From Amycolatopsis alkalitolerans (lineage in GTDB: Bacteria > Actinomycetota > Actinomycetes > Mycobacteriales > Pseudonocardiaceae), in the NCBI RefSeq assembly GCF_006152065.1, contig NZ_VDFW01000038.1:1-60897 (forward strand): 60,897 nt of DNA, read 5' to 3'. Under the pieces are notes generated by a model that ran no database searches, was not told where the DNA came from, and worked only from the letters and a program-made list of their open reading frames with translations. A program made the translations under genes and the position numbers. Every line of letters starts with the position of its first letter. The stretch's first letter is position 1. Positions 17,328 through 24,576 of the stretch are shown here, one piece after another.

Positions 17328-18526
17328 CACTCGCGCTCGAGGGCGGCCGACCCGTCCGGACCGCCCCGCTGCCCGGCTGGCCCGCGTTCGGCCCCGCGGA
17401 GATGTCCGCGGTCTCCGACGTGCTCGGCTCCGGGCAGGTGAACTACTGGACGGGCCCGCACGGCCGGGCGTTCGAACGCGAGTTCGCGGCCAGGGCGGGC
17501 ACCCTCTACGCCGTCGCCGTCGCGAACGGGACCGTGGCGCTCGAACTCGCCTTGCGCGGTCTCGGCGTCGGACCGGGCGACGAAGTCGTCATCCCGGCGG
17601 CCACGGTGATGGCGACCGCGTCGGCGGTCGTGCGGTGCGCGGCGAAACCGGTGATCGCCGATGTGGACGTGCACAGCCAGTGCCTCACCCGGGAAACGGT
17701 CGAGCCGGTGCTGTCCGGCCGGACCCGGGCCGTCGTCGTGGTGCACCTTGGCGGCCATCCCGCCGAACTGGCGCCGTTGCTCGGGCTCGCCGGGGAGCGG
17801 GGTATCCGCGTCGTCGAGGACTGCGCGCAGGCGCACGGCGCCCGCTACTTCGGCCAGCCCGTCGGCAGTTTCGGCGACGCGGCCGCGTGGTCGTTCGGCC
17901 ACGACCAGATCATCACCACCGGCGGCGAGGGTGGTGCCGTCACCACTTCGGACCTCTCACTGTGGCGTTCCTGCTGGGAGTACAAGGACCAGGGGATGAA
18001 CGTGGCCGCCGTGCAAGGGATCCGGCCGCATACGCCGGTCCCCCGGCTGCACACCGGTTTCGGGACCAACGCGCGGATGACCGAGTTGCAGGCCGCGATC
18101 GGCCGGATCCAGCTCGGCCGGCTCGACGAGTGGGTCAAGCACCGCCGGGCGAACGCGGCCCTGCTGCTGGACGTGCTGCGCGGGGTGCCCGCGGCGCGCG
18201 CCGAGGACCCACCGGCCCATGTGGAGCACGCCTACCATCGCTTCTACGCGCACCTTCGGCCCGAACGGCTCGGCAGCGGCTGGGACCGGGAGCGGGTGAT
18301 CGACGCGATCAATGCCGAGGGGATTCCGTGCGCGCCCGGCGGTACCACCGAGATCTACACCGAACCCGCCTTCTCCGCCGTCGAGGGCACGCCGTCGTTC
18401 CTGCCCGTCGCCGCGCAACTCGGCCGGACTTCGTTCACGCTCCCGATCCACCCCGCGCTCGGCGCCGAAGAGATGCGCGACGTGACCGACGCCGTGGTCA
18501 AGGTCCTCCATGCGGCGATGGCGTGA
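17324..18526 (+). CDS. DegT/DnrJ/EryC1/StrS aminotransferase-family protein with Gln in place of the PLP lysine
   Basis: A 400-aa fold-type I protein that normally transaminates nucleotide-linked ketosugars. Family features are strong: ANGTVALELAL, the pyridine-nitrogen Asp166 in VVEDCAQAHGA, the GEGG loop, and TNARMTELQAAIGRIQL. The lysine that should form the PLP aldimine (SFxxxK) is Gln195 (SFGHDQIITTGGEGG; codon CAG at 17906-17908). ColD-type dehydratases of this family replace it with His, but I know of no Gln enzyme. It is therefore a pseudo-aminotransferase or an unusual PLP/PMP-dependent enzyme. It is translationally coupled to the phosphatase gene by an ATGA overlap. Confidence 0.85.
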   Translation: MTLALEGGRPVRTAPLPGWPAFGPAEMSAVSDVLGSGQVNYWTGPHGRAFEREFAARAGTLYAVAVANGTVALELALRGLGVGPGDEVVIPAATVMATASAVVRCAAKPVIADVDVHSQCLTRETVEPVLSGRTRAVVVVHLGGHPAELAPLLGLAGERGIRVVEDCAQAHGARYFGQPVGSFGDAAAWSFGHDQIITTGGEGGAVTTSDLSLWRSCWEYKDQGMNVAAVQGIRPHTPVPRLHTGFGTNARMTELQAAIGRIQLGRLDEWVKHRRANAALLLDVLRGVPAARAEDPPAHVEHAYHRFYAHLRPERLGSGWDRERVIDAINAEGIPCAPGGTTEIYTEPAFSAVEGTPSFLPVAAQLGRTSFTLPIHPALGAEEMRDVTDAVVKVLHAAMA

Positions 18527-18605
18527 ACCCGGCGTTCTCACCCGTTCCAGGTGAACCCCGCTTCAACGGTTCACCCCCGTGCCCCGCTGACGATAGGCAT
18601 TGCGC

Positions 18606-19367
18606 ATGACCAACGACCACTGCCGCAGTCCGCAAGCCCGCCGGGCGGAACTCGCCGCCGCGTTCGCGGAACTGTGCGACCTGCGCGACTCGTCGCTCGA
18701 CGAAGCCGGCTGCCTCGACCGCCTTGTCCGCCACTCCGCCGGGCTGCTGGACGTCGACGGCGCCGGCGTGCTGCTGGCGGACGCGGGAGGCGAACCGACC
18801 GCCACCGCGGGATCCTGTGAAACGGTGCGGCTGCTGCAGCTTCTCCAGGTGCGCTTCCGGGACGGGCCCGGGGTGATCAGCTTCCGCACCCACGTCCCGG
18901 TGCACGTGGCGGATCTGCGCGAGGTGGACCACTGGGAGTCCTTTCGCACGACGGCACTCCGGGCCGGTTACCTGGCCGTGCACGCGCTGCCGCTGCGCCA
19001 CCACGCCGACGGCCTCGGCGCGCTGACCCTGTTCCGCAAGCGGTCGGGTGCGCTGAGCCCGGGAGACTGCGCGACCGGCGCCGCACTGTCCACAGTGGCC
19101 GCCTCACTGCTGCTGGACCGGCGCGAGCTGGACACGGCCCGGACTCGCACGACCCAGCTGCAGACCGCATTGGACACCCGGATCGCCATAGAGCAGGCCA
19201 AAGGCGTGCTCACGGAGCGGCACGCGCTCACCCCGGAGGCGGCGTTCGAGCTGATCCGGGCGTTCGCGCGCCGCGATCGCAGGCGGATCGACGACGTGGC
19301 ACGCGAGGTGATCGCGCATTCCCCCGCGGTCGCCGCGTTGCTCGACCCGCAGCCCACCGCGAGATGA
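18606..19367 (+). CDS. GAF-ANTAR domain regulatory protein
   Basis: A 253-aa soluble protein. A GAF sensor domain covers about residues 30-170 (AGLLDVDGAGVLLAD ... GYLAVHALPLRHHADGLG). A C-terminal ANTAR domain covers ~180-245 (IAIEQAKGVLTERHALTPEA then AFELIRAFARRD). ANTAR domains bind paired RNA hairpins and act as antiterminators. I could not find a convincing dual-hairpin target nearby. The start is ATG 18606; a TTG at 18600 is less likely. Upstream lies the region with TCACCCG-type repeats. It overlaps the downstream sigma-like gene by 4 bp (ATGA), so the two are co-translated and probably functionally linked. Confidence 0.9.
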   Translation: MTNDHCRSPQARRAELAAAFAELCDLRDSSLDEAGCLDRLVRHSAGLLDVDGAGVLLADAGGEPTATAGSCETVRLLQLLQVRFRDGPGVISFRTHVPVHVADLREVDHWESFRTTALRAGYLAVHALPLRHHADGLGALTLFRKRSGALSPGDCATGAALSTVAASLLLDRRELDTARTRTTQLQTALDTRIAIEQAKGVLTERHALTPEAAFELIRAFARRDRRRIDDVAREVIAHSPAVAALLDPQPTAR

Positions 19368-19945
19368 CGGTGCGCGCGCACGAGCAGCAGGAACTGATCC
19401 AGGCGCACCTGCCCTGGGTGCACGAGCAGGTGCGCAGGCTGGCCGGGCGGCTGCCGCCCCATGCCGATCTCGACGAGATCGCCGCGGCCGGCCTGTGCAC
19501 GCTCGTGATCTCCGCGGACGCGTTCATGGCGGGAAAGCGGGATTCGTTCACCCGGTACGCGCGACCGCGGATGCACAAGGCCATCCGGGCCGCCGCGGCC
19601 GCCGAATGCGGCCGCTTCATGACCGACGCGCGCGGCAAGGCGCCGCCTCCGTACGAAGTCCACGTCGAACCGCTGCCACCCGACGATCTCGCCGACGCGC
19701 TGCCCGACCTCGCGCCGGGTGTCGAGGAGATCGTGCTCGGCCGGGACCGGCTCCGGGCCGTGCGCACGGAGATCGACCGGCTTCCGGCACGGCTGCGCCT
19801 CATCATCACCCTCAGGTTCCTGCAGCGCCGGCGAGTCGCCGACATCGCGGCCGAGCTGGCGCTCAGCGATTCGCGCGTGTTCCAGCTGTCCGTGCAGGCG
19901 CTCGAACGGCTTCACGACCGGTTGGCGGCGCGGGAACAACGGTGA
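19364..19945 (+). CDS. Divergent sigma-70 family (FliA/WhiG/SigF-like) protein
   Basis: A 193-aa protein with a sigma region 2-like segment (LIQAHLPWVHEQVRRLAG, DLDEIAAAGLCTLVISA, FTRYARPRMHKAI) and a region 4 HTH (RLIITLRFLQRRRVADIAAE, LSDSRVFQLSVQALERL). A short spacer replaces region 3. After RPRMHKAI an alanine-rich stretch (RAAAAAECG) stands where sigma factors have promoter-melting aromatic and basic residues. It may therefore recognise promoters poorly or act as a competitor or coactivator. It starts inside the ANTAR gene's stop. It probably controls the operon or the secreted protein downstream, but this is inference. Confidence 0.7.
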   Translation: MTVRAHEQQELIQAHLPWVHEQVRRLAGRLPPHADLDEIAAAGLCTLVISADAFMAGKRDSFTRYARPRMHKAIRAAAAAECGRFMTDARGKAPPPYEVHVEPLPPDDLADALPDLAPGVEEIVLGRDRLRAVRTEIDRLPARLRLIITLRFLQRRRVADIAAELALSDSRVFQLSVQALERLHDRLAAREQR

Positions 19946-20171
19946 GGACGAACGCCCGATTCACGCGAAAGTGCGTTGTTCCCCGGAAATCGCGTTTCCC
20001 GCGCCGGTCCGGTTGACAGCCGCACCCGCGCCGGTGGAGGCTTCCCATGCCTGACGCCGAGATCGCTTTCCGGCGCCCGGTTCCGCTACCTCCCGGCCCC
20101 CGTGGTGACGCCCGGCTCCGTGATGACGGCCGACGGCTGCTTAATTCCCTTTTGTTCCAGGAGGTTTCTTC

Positions 20172-20582
20172 GTGTTATCCCATCCTGTCCGCACGGCCGT
20201 GGTCGGCACCGTCATCGCGGCCGGCATGCTGGGCGGCACAGCAGGCGTCGCGCAGGCGGCCCCGGCCCAGCCCGCGGCGCCCCAGCCGGTCCTGTGCTCC
20301 ACAGTGGACGCTCTGCAGGCAGCGCTCCAGAACCTTTCACAGGCCACCGATCCCATGGTGATCGACGCCGAACTGGGCCAGGTGATCGCGTTGCTGCAGG
20401 GGTACCCGCCGGTCCTGCCGACGACGCTGATGCCGACCTATGACTGGCTGATCGCGAAGTTCCAGGTCCTGCGGACCATGGTGGCCACCCTGCCGGCCCC
20501 ACAGCTGATCGTCCTGGTCAACGATCTCACCGCGCAGCTGGCCGCGGCTCTCGGCGACATTCCCTGCGCGCCGCAGAGTTGA
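20172..20582 (+). CDS. Small secreted protein with a TTA second codon
   Basis: A 136-aa protein. The Sec signal peptide is clear: a short basic start, a hydrophobic core (TAVVGTVIAAGMLGGTAGVA) and a likely cut after AQA. The mature part is about 105 residues, helical and Leu-rich (LIVLVNDLTAQLAAAL), with two cysteines near its ends (VLCSTVD, IPCAPQS) that may form a disulfide. This resembles small secreted hemophore-like or helical-bundle proteins, but no family is certain. The start is GTG 20172 after CCAGGAGG, and codon 2 is TTA, the rarest leucine codon in such genomes. It is the last gene of the operon-like series and convergent with the kinase gene. Confidence 0.8.
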   Translation: MLSHPVRTAVVGTVIAAGMLGGTAGVAQAAPAQPAAPQPVLCSTVDALQAALQNLSQATDPMVIDAELGQVIALLQGYPPVLPTTLMPTYDWLIAKFQVLRTMVATLPAPQLIVLVNDLTAQLAAALGDIPCAPQS

Positions 20583-20607
20583 CGGCCGCCGGGGTACCGG
20601 TGGCCGG

Positions 20608-22329
20608 TCACCGGTGCCCCGGCACGGTCTCCAGTCCTATCGAGACGGTCGTCCCGGTACCGAGCACGCTGGCGAGCCGCACGGTGGCGCCTTGCAGCGC
20701 CAGCAGTTCCCCGGCGATCGCCAGGCCCAGCCCGGCACCGGGAAGGCCGGCGGCCACGGCGTTGGTCCCGCGTTCGAACGGATGCGGGACCCGGCCGAGA
20801 TCCCCGGGCGGGATCCCGATGCCGGAGTCGGAGATCTCGATCTCCCACCGGCGCCCGGAAAAGCCGGCGCTCACGCGGATCCGCCCGCCGTCGCGGTACC
20901 GCAGCGCGTTGTCGAGCACCCGGCCGAGAGCCTGGCGCAGCAGTTCGGGATCGGCCCGGGCCCGGGGCCCGCGCCCGGTGAAGGACCTGACGTCCCGGCT
21001 GCCGGCCGCGGCGACCACTTCGGTCACGAGTGAGGGCAGGTCCACTTCGGTGAACCTCGGCCGCACCTGACCGCTTCCGAGACGGTTGAACAGCTCGAGA
21101 TCCACGGCCAGGTCGCGCAGCCGGCCGGCGTTGCGGTCGATCACCTCCGCGGCCGATCGCTGCTCCATCGCCCCGAGGCGAGAGCCGGCAAGCATCTGGG
21201 CGAGGCTCAGCAGGGCGGTCGCCGGGGTGCGGATCTCCCGCGCCACGGCGGCGAGTGCCCTGCCTCGCTGATCGTGGGCGCTCCCGGGGGCGGCGGGACG
21301 CTCCTCCCGGATTTCGAAGGACCACAGCGCACCGTACTCGGTCCCGGCTTCGATCAGCGGCCGGCGCTCGGCGTGCAGCGTGCGCCCCGCACCCAGCCGG
21401 CTGCCGCTCCCACCGCGCCGCGACCCCAGTACGGACACGAATCGCCGGTAGGCCTCATCCCGGTCGAGGCAGCGGCCCGCCACCGTCCACAGTGCACGCT
21501 CTTCGGCCGCGCCGCGCATCTGCGTGCCCACCAGCTCACCGAACTGCCCGTTGGCCGCCGCGACGGTCCCGTCGTGCGCGACGACGAACGCGGCGTGCGG
21601 GAGTCGCCGGAGTAGCTCCACCACGGCCGCGCGGTCGGCCCGCGCGCCTGTCATGTCGTGTCCCGCCACGACGATTCCCTCGATACCGGGAACCCTGCTC
21701 AAGTCGACGAAAAGCGTGTCGAGGTTCAGCTCGCCGCCGTCGCGGCAACTCACCCGGAGGGGCGCCCTGGCGCTCCGGCGCAGTCCACAATGGACTTCGG
21801 CGAAGGCGCGCAGCGCGGCGACCCGGTCGCGCGGATCCACGATCGTCAGCGGGCCGGCCGCCCGGTCGGGATCCCCGGGAGCACCGAGCAACTGCGCGGT
21901 ATGCGTGGTCCACGGAAACCAGCTCTCCTCGTTCAGCTGCATCACCAGGGCCGGCGCCGCCGACAGGCTGTCACGCAGTACGGGTACGGCCAGCGCGTGG
22001 GCGAGAAACGCCAGTGCCGACTCGAGGCGCCGCCGCTGGGGCCGCCCGCTCCAGCGGCGGTCGCCCATGCGCGCCAGCTCGACGAGCAGCGTGTCGCGTT
22101 CACCCGGCCGCCCACGGCGAGGCGGCAGGGGAAGCCGGAAAACCTCTGGCGGCACAGGGCGTTCACGCTCGGGCGCCAGGCGCACGGCACGGATTCCCCG
22201 CACCGCCCTCAGGAGATCGGCGAAGCGACCACGATACTCGTCGCCGGCTGCGCCGCCCGAGATCAGTTCGGTGGCCGCCAGCAGGAGCGCCGACACCTGC
22301 CCCGCTCCCCCGCCGTCGGCACTCGTCAC
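20608..22329 (-). CDS. PAS-containing sensor histidine kinase-like protein lacking the phosphoacceptor His
   Basis: A 573-aa soluble protein. The N-terminal region is of unknown type, PAS-like segments cover ~125-230 and ~235-340 (HAAFVVAHDGTVAAANGQF), then a HisKA-like helix pair and a HATPase_c domain. The ATPase part looks intact: N box RVLDNALRYRDGG, G1 ISDSGIGIP, G2 GAGLGLAIAGELL. The H-box SHELRTP reads AREIRTP: the phosphorylated His is Arg364 (codon CGG, complement of 21238-21240). It could bind ATP but cannot autophosphorylate at the usual place. No response regulator is adjacent. A TTCACCCG motif lies upstream at 22426. Possibly acts as an anti-sigma-like or allosteric sensor for the neighbouring operon (inference). 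Confidence 0.85.
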   Translation of the reverse strand: MTSADGGGAGQVSALLLAATELISGGAAGDEYRGRFADLLRAVRGIRAVRLAPERERPVPPEVFRLPLPPRRGRPGERDTLLVELARMGDRRWSGRPQRRRLESALAFLAHALAVPVLRDSLSAAPALVMQLNEESWFPWTTHTAQLLGAPGDPDRAAGPLTIVDPRDRVAALRAFAEVHCGLRRSARAPLRVSCRDGGELNLDTLFVDLSRVPGIEGIVVAGHDMTGARADRAAVVELLRRLPHAAFVVAHDGTVAAANGQFGELVGTQMRGAAEERALWTVAGRCLDRDEAYRRFVSVLGSRRGGSGSRLGAGRTLHAERRPLIEAGTEYGALWSFEIREERPAAPGSAHDQRGRALAAVAREIRTPATALLSLAQMLAGSRLGAMEQRSAAEVIDRNAGRLRDLAVDLELFNRLGSGQVRPRFTEVDLPSLVTEVVAAAGSRDVRSFTGRGPRARADPELLRQALGRVLDNALRYRDGGRIRVSAGFSGRRWEIEISDSGIGIPPGDLGRVPHPFERGTNAVAAGLPGAGLGLAIAGELLALQGATVRLASVLGTGTTVSIGLETVPGHR

Positions 22330-22452
22330 GGTGGCTCCCCCTCCCGGAAACGGTCGTTCCGTCTCCGTGACGTTAGGAGCGCACGAGCCGGCCCGGCAGT
22401 ACCGGAGGGAAGCGGACCGGCTGAGTTCACCCGACCCGGCGATAGGCGTTCG

Positions 22453-22686
22453 TCACTCGACCGAGGGGTGCTCACCCGCCCGCAGCAGGCACTGTTCGCA
22501 GGGCATGCCCGAGGGCCGGTCGAGCACCTCGATGTCGGCGCAGCGCAGCGTCAGCCCGCACAGCGCGCTGATCCACGGCCCCGGCCGGGGCGGTACGACG
22601 AACAGGTGGCCGACGCGGCGCGCCTGCCCCGCCGAACCCGGCCGCAGCCGGCCGAGCACCGTGACGTATTGATCGAATGCCGTCAT
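22453..22686 (-). CDS. Small Cys-rich protein, unknown function
   Basis: A 77-aa protein with a C-terminal four-Cys pattern (ALCGLTLRCADIEVL then GMPCEQCLL) that suggests a small zinc site. Similar short Cys-pair proteins are common next to regulators in actinomycetes, but I cannot name the family. The start at 22686 is MTAFDQYVTV. The gene lies about 120 bp upstream of the kinase-like gene on the same strand, so they could be co-transcribed. The gap before the sulfatase locus (22687-22822) holds nothing recognisable. Confidence 0.5.
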   Translation of the reverse strand: MTAFDQYVTVLGRLRPGSAGQARRVGHLFVVPPRPGPWISALCGLTLRCADIEVLDRPSGMPCEQCLLRAGEHPSVE

Positions 22687-22822
22687 CTGTCATCACGACC
22701 TTCAGGAGACCGGTGGCCGCGTCCGGGCCAGTCGCGGCCACCGGGTGCGCCTGGGGCTAGCGCGTGACCAGCATCGCCCGCTCGCGGCCGGGAGGCATCG
22801 CTCATCGCGGGTGAGTCCAGGG

Positions 22823-24556
22823 TCAGCCGCCCAGTTCCGCCGCGAGTTCGCGCAGCGTGCCCGCGGCTATCACGGCGCGGCGGGCGAGATCGAGGATGCT
22901 GGTGCCGGCCGGCAGAGCGACCAGTTCGGTCTTGGCGAGCTCCGGCAGGTGACGGTCGAGCACCTCACGAATGCCCGTGCGGGCGAGCAGGTCCGCGACC
23001 GGCGCGGCCAGCAGGTCGCGTGCGGGCAGGTCCCGCGGCAGCGGTTCGGCGAGGGCGGCCGCCCTGGCGGCCTGCGCACGGACCAGCAAATGCTCCTGGC
23101 CCGGTTCGCGGTCGCAGGGGATCCCGAGCCGCTCGAACTGGCTGCGGGGCGCCTCGTTGTCGTGCATCAGGCGGGCCAGCAGGCGCAGCAGGCGCAACTC
23201 CGTTTCGTCGTCGGTGATCGGGTGCTGCTGTCCCGGATCGGATTCGAGGTCGAACAGCAGCGTGCCGTGCCGCCACGGGTTCATCCAGCCGCCGGGGGCC
23301 GGCACGCGCATCGTGCGCAGGCCCTTGGTGAAGGAGAACGGTTCGGCCGGTTCCCAGGTGGCGAGCTCACCTGGCGAGAACCGGGCGCGCATCCGCGTCG
23401 GCATCAGGGTGTACTCCTCCAGCGGCGCGTTGTCCTCGTGCACCGCGGCGCGCAGGTAGGTGTACCGGCCGTCGGTGACGTTCACGTGCCCGCCGTGGAC
23501 GCCGTACAGCGCGCCCGGCCGGGTCCGCCCGGTGTCCGCGAGGTCGAACCCCTGCATGTCCGGCGGCGGCTCGAGGCCGAAGAACCGCAGGACGGTCGGC
23601 GCGACGTCGATGGTCTGGCGCAGTTCACCGCGGCGAGTGCCCGCCTCGCCGGTGCGCGGGTCCCAGCAGAACATGGGCAGGTGCACCAGTTCGTTGAACC
23701 ACGGTGGCATGCCTTTCGCCCACCAGCCGTGCTCGCCCAGCAGGAAACCGTGGTCGGTGTTGACGATCAGCATCGTGTCGCGCCACATGTCGTGAGCGTC
23801 CATGAAGTCCAGCACCCGCCCCAGCGAGCGGTCGCACATCGACACCAGCGCCGCGTACTCCAGCCGCGCGTGCTCGACCTGGCCGTCGGGCTCGGTCACC
23901 TTCGCGTAGGCGGGCCAGTCGAACTCCGGGCCGTCGTAGTCGTGCGGGTAGAGGTCCTTGTAGCGCTGGTGGGTGAAGAACGGCTCGTGCGGGTCGAACA
24001 GCTCGATCTGCAGCAGCCAGCGATCGGCGTCCACATTGGATTCCAGGAACTCGAGCCCGGCGTCCACGGTGCGGGTCTGGGAATGGTCGGCCTCGGCCGG
24101 CATGTACCGGCGGTTCACCGTGTCCTGCCGGTCGAGCGTGCCGTGCACGCCGGGCCCGGCCGCCGGGGCGCCGACGACGCCCTTCCACGGGTCGCCTTCC
24201 TGGCCGCGGAAGAACTCCCAGGTCGTGTACCGCGTGTGGTAGGTCGCGCCGCCGTCCTCCCAGTAGTGCGGGTGGTCCGAGGCCAGGTGGGTGTGCACGC
24301 CCGCGTCGCGCAGCAGCTGGGGCATCGAGTCGTCGAACGGTTCGAGCGGGCCCCAGGCGCGGTGCAGGAAGTTGTGGCGGCCGGTGTGCAGTTCGCGGCG
24401 CGCGGGCATGCACGGCATCGAACCGGCGTAGCAGTTGTCGAAGGTCACCGCCTTTTCCGCGAGGCGCCCGAAATTGGGCGCCCGCACGAAGGTGTCCGCG
24501 TACGGCGGCAACAGGTGCCGGTTGAGGCTGTCGAACATCAGGATGATCGCCCGCAT
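22823..24556 (-). CDS. Type I (formylglycine) sulfatase
   Basis: A 577-aa alkaline-phosphatase-superfamily hydrolase. The sulfatase signature is SMPCMPARRELHTGR with Cys49 as the residue converted to formylglycine by the FGE encoded at 36194. A metal site of the family is seen at IVNTDHGFLLGEHG. The N-terminal Asp region is MFDSLNRHLLPPY. There is no signal peptide, so it should act in the cytoplasm. The ATG at 24556 is chosen because GGAAAGGACAGGC precedes it; an ATG at 24580 overlaps the upstream stop. Last gene of the long minus-strand sulfatase operon. The sulfated substrate is unknown. Confidence 0.9.
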   Translation of the reverse strand: MRAIILMFDSLNRHLLPPYADTFVRAPNFGRLAEKAVTFDNCYAGSMPCMPARRELHTGRHNFLHRAWGPLEPFDDSMPQLLRDAGVHTHLASDHPHYWEDGGATYHTRYTTWEFFRGQEGDPWKGVVGAPAAGPGVHGTLDRQDTVNRRYMPAEADHSQTRTVDAGLEFLESNVDADRWLLQIELFDPHEPFFTHQRYKDLYPHDYDGPEFDWPAYAKVTEPDGQVEHARLEYAALVSMCDRSLGRVLDFMDAHDMWRDTMLIVNTDHGFLLGEHGWWAKGMPPWFNELVHLPMFCWDPRTGEAGTRRGELRQTIDVAPTVLRFFGLEPPPDMQGFDLADTGRTRPGALYGVHGGHVNVTDGRYTYLRAAVHEDNAPLEEYTLMPTRMRARFSPGELATWEPAEPFSFTKGLRTMRVPAPGGWMNPWRHGTLLFDLESDPGQQHPITDDETELRLLRLLARLMHDNEAPRSQFERLGIPCDREPGQEHLLVRAQAARAAALAEPLPRDLPARDLLAAPVADLLARTGIREVLDRHLPELAKTELVALPAGTSILDLARRAVIAAGTLRELAAELGG

Positions 24557-24576
24557 GCCTGTCCTTTCCGCGATCG

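Noticed and set aside
20047..20361. A 104-codon frame with a fair RBS ahead of the secreted-protein gene
   Set aside because: It runs across the secreted protein in another frame, is Arg/Pro/Ser-rich and resembles nothing; the secreted protein has a better RBS and a clear signal peptide.
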